Positions 52,934 through 56,497 of a DNA stretch of 56,497 bases are shown piece by piece. This DNA comes from Bradymonadales bacterium (GTDB lineage: Bacteria; Myxococcota_A; Bradymonadia; JAFGEP01). The stretch spans positions 1 to 56,497 of the forward strand of contig JAFGEP010000092.1 in the NCBI GenBank assembly GCA_016931535.1, read 5' to 3'. Each line of letters starts with the position of its first letter. Positions within the stretch are counted from its first letter, which is position 1. A program made the position numbers and the translations under genes. The notes beneath the pieces were generated by a model, which was not told where the DNA came from, did no database searches, and worked only from the letters and a program-made list of their open reading frames with translations.

Positions 52934-53707
52934 CTACTGACTGTTCCGCACCGCCAACGCCGCCCCCAGCGCGCCAACGAGCTGGGGCCGCGGCAGAACG
53001 GCGATCCGATTGCCCAGCGCATGCTCCAGCGCCCGGACCATCGCCTGGTTGAGGGCCACCCCGCCACTCATCAGTAGCGGCTCCTTTACCGCCAGCGGCG
53101 CCACCAGCGCTGCCACGCGCGAGGCCAGGGCGCGATGGAGGCCGAAGACGATCCCTTCCACCGGCTCGCCCTGGGCCACCAAAGAGACGACCTCGCTCTC
53201 GGCGAAGACCGTGCAGGTGCTGGACACGGTCACCGGCCGTTCGGCCTTGGAGGCCAGCTCGGCGACCGATGTCAAAGGCACACAGAGCCTGTGGAGGATC
53301 ACCTCCAAAAAGCGGCCGGTGCCGGCGGCACACTTGTCGTTCATGGCGAAGTCGAGCACCTCGCCCCGGCTGCCGAACCGGACGACCTTGGTGTCCTGGC
53401 CGCCCATGTCGACCAGGAGGCCGGGCCGACCGGTGAGGTGGAACGCTCCCAGGGCGTGGCAGGTGATCTCGGTCAGCTGCCTGGCCGACGGAATCCGCTT
53501 GCGCCCGTATCCGGTGGCCGAGATGGGGAGGGCGGGATCGCAGCCGAGTCGCTCCACAAGCAGCGCGATCCCCTCCCTGGCCTGCTGCTCCATCTGTGGC
53601 CGGGTGGGCTCGATGAGGTGGTCCAGGATTCGACCCGTGCCGTCGCAGATCACCGCCTTGAAGGTGGTGCTTCCCACATCCACACCGATAGCGGTGGCGG
53701 TGCTCAT
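52934..53707 (-). CDS. HgdC-like activase of 2-hydroxyacyl-CoA dehydratase
   Basis: A 257-residue ASKHA-fold ATPase that donates a high-energy electron to a dehydratase. GVDVGSTTFKAV is the phosphate loop, MGGQDTK the central strand. Cys126 (NDKCAAGTGRF) and Cys165 (SSTCTVFAESEV) match Cys127 and Cys166 of Acidaminococcus HgdC (from memory), which bridge a [4Fe-4S] cluster across the dimer. It starts 4 nt inside the previous gene end (ATGA). The pair of dehydratase subunits lies upstream in the same operon. Confidence 0.92.
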   Translation of the reverse strand: MSTATAIGVDVGSTTFKAVICDGTGRILDHLIEPTRPQMEQQAREGIALLVERLGCDPALPISATGYGRKRIPSARQLTEITCHALGAFHLTGRPGLLVDMGGQDTKVVRFGSRGEVLDFAMNDKCAAGTGRFLEVILHRLCVPLTSVAELASKAERPVTVSSTCTVFAESEVVSLVAQGEPVEGIVFGLHRALASRVAALVAPLAVKEPLLMSGGVALNQAMVRALEHALGNRIAVLPRPQLVGALGAALAVRNSQ

Positions 53708-55017
53708 GAGAAGCTCTCCAGGAAGGCCTGGATGCGGTTGTCGATCTGCTCATCGGTGTAGAGACGGGGATCGGAGTGGTCGGCTTCCAGGAGGAGCACC
53801 CGGAGTTCCAGGTCCTGTGCCAGGCGGGATCTCAGGTCCACCTGGCCGATGGAGTAGGGCTTGCAGGAGCGGTTGCTGTGCAGGACGGCGCCGTCCGCCC
53901 GATACTCCTGGGCGAGCTGCTTCAGGGAGGCGAGCCGGTGTTCCAGGTCCCGATTCAGGATGACGTAGGTATAGGCCTTTGCCGAGGATTCCAGCGGTTT
54001 CGCCGGATCGATGAGGTCGGCAGCCTCGGCCCAGGCGTTGGTGTAGGTGGCCACCACGAAGTTGAAACCGCGCTCGGCGAACAGGGTCGAGAGCTTGCGC
54101 AGCTTGTGCCAGATGGGCAGATTGTCCCACAACAGGCGGTGTCTCTCCTCCTTGATGCCCCCGATGCCGCGGGTGACCCGATCGGACAGCTCGTCGCGCA
54201 GCATGCGGTAGTAGCTGTTGCACTGCTCGCTTCCCCGCAGAGTGACGATGGGCGCCATGTGAAAGAAGCCGTCGATGGCGGTCCAGGGCGCCGGAACCGC
54301 CTTGCCCGCCTGCAAGCACTCCCCCCACAGGACCAGCCCCTCCCAGGCTGCCCGCATGGTCCGCTCCAACCGTTCCGGGTCGATCCGCCGGCCGGCGATC
54401 CGCTCGGCCACCTCGATCAGCTCCCCTAGCTGCTCCTCGATGTAGGACAGGTGGTGGGGTTCTGCCTCGCCATACACGAAGGGGGTGTCCACCATCACCA
54501 CCGGTACGTCAAAGTGGCTGGCCAGGTTCTTGTACCAATAGCTGACCGTGCGGCAGATGTTGGTACAGCAGGCCAGCAGATCGGGTCGAGGAAGACGGCC
54601 GACGGGGGTGATGCCGGTCAAGGCGCTTCCGAGATCGATGCGGGCATAGGAGCACAGGTCGCCGGAGAAACCCTCCTGCTCCGCGGCTTGAAGCAGGTCG
54701 ATGGCGGCATGCTGGGCGGAGCAGAGGGCGCTATGGTTCTCCGGGTAGACGATGTGAAAACCCAGGGCGCGCAACGGCTCGATAGGAAAACCGCTGGTCA
54801 CCCAGGCGACCGGCACGGCGCCCTGAGCGTACCGACCCACGTAGTAGTGGGCGGTCATCAACTCCCGCAGTTTCCGGACGCAGTCGAGGGGAGGCCCAAA
54901 GGGGTTCGCTCTGGGCTTGCGGCCACGCCGCTTGAGCTGGCGTTGCCAGGAGCTCAACGCGTTGAGCAAGGGGAAGGCTACCCGACCGGCCAGCTCGTAT
55001 CGCACTCGCCTCAACAT
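53704..55017 (-). CDS. 2-hydroxyacyl-CoA dehydratase subunit, HgdA/BcrC type
   Basis: A 437-residue subunit of the 2-hydroxyacyl-CoA dehydratase/benzoyl-CoA reductase family. Cys-containing segments expected to bind an FeS cluster: HSALCSAQHAAIDLL, CCTNICRTVSYWY and SNRSCKPYSIGQVDLRSRL. The final sequence LLLEADHSDPRLYTDEQ is also typical. Its start overlaps the stop of the previous gene by 7 nt. The substrate 2-hydroxyacyl-CoA is not predictable; (R)-2-hydroxyglutaryl-CoA or an aryllactyl-CoA are likely options. Confidence 0.88.
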   Translation of the reverse strand: MLRRVRYELAGRVAFPLLNALSSWQRQLKRRGRKPRANPFGPPLDCVRKLRELMTAHYYVGRYAQGAVPVAWVTSGFPIEPLRALGFHIVYPENHSALCSAQHAAIDLLQAAEQEGFSGDLCSYARIDLGSALTGITPVGRLPRPDLLACCTNICRTVSYWYKNLASHFDVPVVMVDTPFVYGEAEPHHLSYIEEQLGELIEVAERIAGRRIDPERLERTMRAAWEGLVLWGECLQAGKAVPAPWTAIDGFFHMAPIVTLRGSEQCNSYYRMLRDELSDRVTRGIGGIKEERHRLLWDNLPIWHKLRKLSTLFAERGFNFVVATYTNAWAEAADLIDPAKPLESSAKAYTYVILNRDLEHRLASLKQLAQEYRADGAVLHSNRSCKPYSIGQVDLRSRLAQDLELRVLLLEADHSDPRLYTDEQIDNRIQAFLESFS

Positions 55018-56126
55018 GGTTGGGCCCCCTGCTTCTGGGCGATCATCTCGCCGAACGCCTCGAGCCGGGTCACCTGCTGCCCCGAAAGCTCCACCTCCAG
55101 CTCGCTCTCCAGGTAGAGAACCGGCCTTTGCCGGGCCGAGAAGCTCTTCCGGATGGCCGAAAAGTCGAAAGCCTCCGGCTCGCAGAACTTGGTGGCATGG
55201 ATGATCAGACCCACACAGCCCCCCTGCTGGTAACGCTCCTCCAGGTGGGCCAGTCGCCGCGCCAGGTCTCCGCCTTGCGTGGAGCAGGGCGGGTAGTGGT
55301 AAATCCACTCGACCAGGTCGGTCCAAGGCTCTGTCGAAGCGGGCGGGGGCTGGCGTACGATGCGCCGTCCGATGCCTGCATAGTCATCGGCGGCCACGAA
55401 GGCCCCCGCTTCCTCCAGGGCCGTGAACAGTCCCATCGGTTCGGGAACCAGACCGGTGATCATCACCGGCAACCCCTTCTTCACCGGCAACTCCGCGAGC
55501 CGCTGGTGAAGCGACCGGAGGCGCTCCAGGTGATCCTCGGGCCAGCGGTACTCCCCTTCGCGCAGCAGCGCATACAGCTCCCTGTCGGAGAGGTCCAGGT
55601 GGGCCCGCCTGTCCAGGATGTCTGCCCGCAACGCATCGATCTGGCGGTGCAGATCGAGAGCCCAGGCGAGCCTGTCGAGATCGAGGGGGCTCCCTGTGAG
55701 CTGCGCCAACCGATCGGCCAGCGCCTGGAGCTCGGTCTCCAGAAAACGGGCAGCGCTGATCCTCCGCTCTCCGACCGGGTACCAGCACCGCATCACGGGC
55801 TTGTGCCAATCCCCCAGGTCGGGCAGCAAGGTGGCCAGCCCCTGGATGGCATCGCAGGTGTTGGTGAACAGCACACCGTCGACCAGCTCCATGGGCCCAT
55901 GGCTCAAAAAGGCGAGAGCGTTTCTCACCACCGGGCAGATGTAGGGCTGGATCCGGCCGGCCTGTACCCCTCGTGGCGGGCCCGGTGGACCCCAGAGCTC
56001 CACCGCCAGCACGTTCATGGCGGTCAGCAAGGGCTTGGGGTAGTGAATCGGGAGGACGGCGAGGACCTTTCCTCCCCTGTGCGCTCTGTGTCGCTCGATC
56101 GCTTCTCGTCGCATGCTCGGGGCCAT
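55011..56126 (-). CDS. 2-hydroxyacyl-CoA dehydratase subunit, HgdB type
   Basis: A ~371-residue partner subunit. TNTCDAIQGL, CWYPVG and ATKFCEPEAFDFSAIRKSF supply FeS Cys and the family FCEPE motif; the end reads QVTRLEAFGEMI, as in HgdB/BadE proteins. It is the first gene of a three-gene overlapping operon (this, then the HgdA-type subunit, then the activase). The start is uncertain: ATG at 56126 is used here; a TTG at 56144 has a better GGGTGATGG site and an ATG at 56114 is also possible. Confidence 0.85.
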   Translation of the reverse strand: MAPSMRREAIERHRAHRGGKVLAVLPIHYPKPLLTAMNVLAVELWGPPGPPRGVQAGRIQPYICPVVRNALAFLSHGPMELVDGVLFTNTCDAIQGLATLLPDLGDWHKPVMRCWYPVGERRISAARFLETELQALADRLAQLTGSPLDLDRLAWALDLHRQIDALRADILDRRAHLDLSDRELYALLREGEYRWPEDHLERLRSLHQRLAELPVKKGLPVMITGLVPEPMGLFTALEEAGAFVAADDYAGIGRRIVRQPPPASTEPWTDLVEWIYHYPPCSTQGGDLARRLAHLEERYQQGGCVGLIIHATKFCEPEAFDFSAIRKSFSARQRPVLYLESELEVELSGQQVTRLEAFGEMIAQKQGAQPC

Positions 56127-56260
56127 CCGCACAAGCTGGTGCAACCATCACCCTATGTCGGTCGGCATCCCGTGTAAAGCGGCCTTGCGGCAGCCACTGA
56201 CCGCCGACCAACCGGATTCTACGCCATCGGCTCCCCTACAGAAAGCGGCAGCAGTCGGGG

Positions 56261-56497
56261 GTTCTCCACAACCGGCCAAGTTGTGGCGCAAAAGGCGACA
56301 GAACTCCGGGGGTTCTCCACAACCGGCCGAGTTGTGACGCAAAAGGCGACAGAACTCCGGGGGTTCTCCACAACCGGCCAAGTTGTGGCGCAAAAGGCGA
56401 CAGAACTCCGGGGGTTCTTCACAACCGGCCGAGTTGTGGCGCAAAACGCGACAGAACTCCGGGGGTTCTCCACAACCGGCCGAGTTGTGGCGCAAAA
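56261..56497. repeat. 51-bp tandem array with internal hairpins
   Basis: Copies of a 51-bp unit begin at 56261, 56312, 56363, 56414 and 56465, the last cut by the window edge. Each holds the inverted repeat CCACAAC-CGGCCRA-GTTGTGG. The R alternates: A, G, A, G, G, so copies 1 and 3 match and 2 and 4 match. The minus strand is open across it (17-residue units LRHNSAGCGEPPEFCRL) but that is likely incidental. It lies just upstream of the dehydratase operon. Confidence 0.85.

Noticed and set aside
52934..56126. Benzoyl-CoA reductase
   Set aside because: Only two catalytic subunits and one activase gene are present; the four-subunit BcrABCD layout is missing.
56148..56495. A Cys-containing 17-residue-repeat protein on the minus strand
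   Set aside because: The frame exists only because 51 is divisible by three; the DNA shows hairpin structure and no start or signal.
56261..56497. A CRISPR array
   Set aside because: All repeat units are the same over their whole length; there are no unique spacers and no cas genes.

Overview
The window is high-GC DNA from a Gram-negative bacterium. Outer-membrane features include a beta-barrel protein ending in Phe, an OmpA-domain lipoprotein and many lipoprotein signal peptides. Large Cys-rich, Asp/Glu-rich or repeat-containing lipoproteins, a SUMF1-domain exported protein, a serpin, and oxygen-sensitive enzymes (a glycyl-radical decarboxylase and a 2-hydroxyacyl-CoA dehydratase-type system) suggest a Myxococcota or other deltaproteobacterial lineage with an anaerobic or fermentative lifestyle. 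That taxonomic guess is inference. No rRNA, tRNA or CRISPR was seen. Both window edges carry short tandem repeats (23-bp period on the left, 51-bp period on the right). Layout. 0-7.5 kb: exported SUMF1-domain protein, Cys-rich lipoprotein, VapBC, a GNAT acetyltransferase and a YfcE-type phosphoesterase. 7.6-13.2 kb: NAD supply genes pncB and nadE, then an OPT-family transporter. 13.2-21.7 kb: a Phd/PIN toxin-antitoxin pair whose promoter looks leaderless, a secreted beta-lactamase-fold hydrolase, a serpin with a predicted Arg-Ser reactive bond, an OmpA-domain lipoprotein, two tandem-ACT proteins and a beta-flower-like repeat protein with an interrupted FN3 domain. 22-26 kb: a complete 4-hydroxyphenylacetate decarboxylase cassette, hpdB-hpdC-hpdA (p-cresol forming), the best-supported pathway here. 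26.3-29.4 kb: an SpoT-like HD protein and a two-subunit CoA-transferase of the glutaconate CoA-transferase type. 29.4-34.2 kb: a lipoprotein carrying a PEP-synthase/PPDK nucleotide-binding domain, a two-hairpin dispersed element, an unknown protein and MazEF. 34.3-39.3 kb: a giant Lhr helicase with a structured DNA insertion inside its frame. 39.5-47.1 kb: a zinc-ribbon protein, a six-repeat propeller, a GIDE-domain membrane protein, a TIGR02265-like protein, an NTT-family transporter coupled to cobO, an aminotransferase and an atypical carbamoyltransferase. 47.3-52.8 kb: an export-only redox block: beta-barrel, TlpA-like thioredoxin, thioredoxin lipoprotein, CGYC-PPC lipoprotein and one more lipoprotein. 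52.9-56.1 kb: an overlapping operon for a two-subunit 2-hydroxyacyl-CoA dehydratase-type enzyme and its HgdC-like activase. How it fits together: the hpd cassette, the CoA-transferase and the dehydratase/activase are all typical of amino-acid or aromatic-acid fermentation, although they lie in three separate transcription units. The 47-52 kb block is the best candidate for an incompletely described system: an outer-membrane barrel with several exported CxxC proteins. Three type II toxin-antitoxin pairs, two REP-like structured repeats (one inside lhr) and several end-of-gene duplications show past rearrangement.
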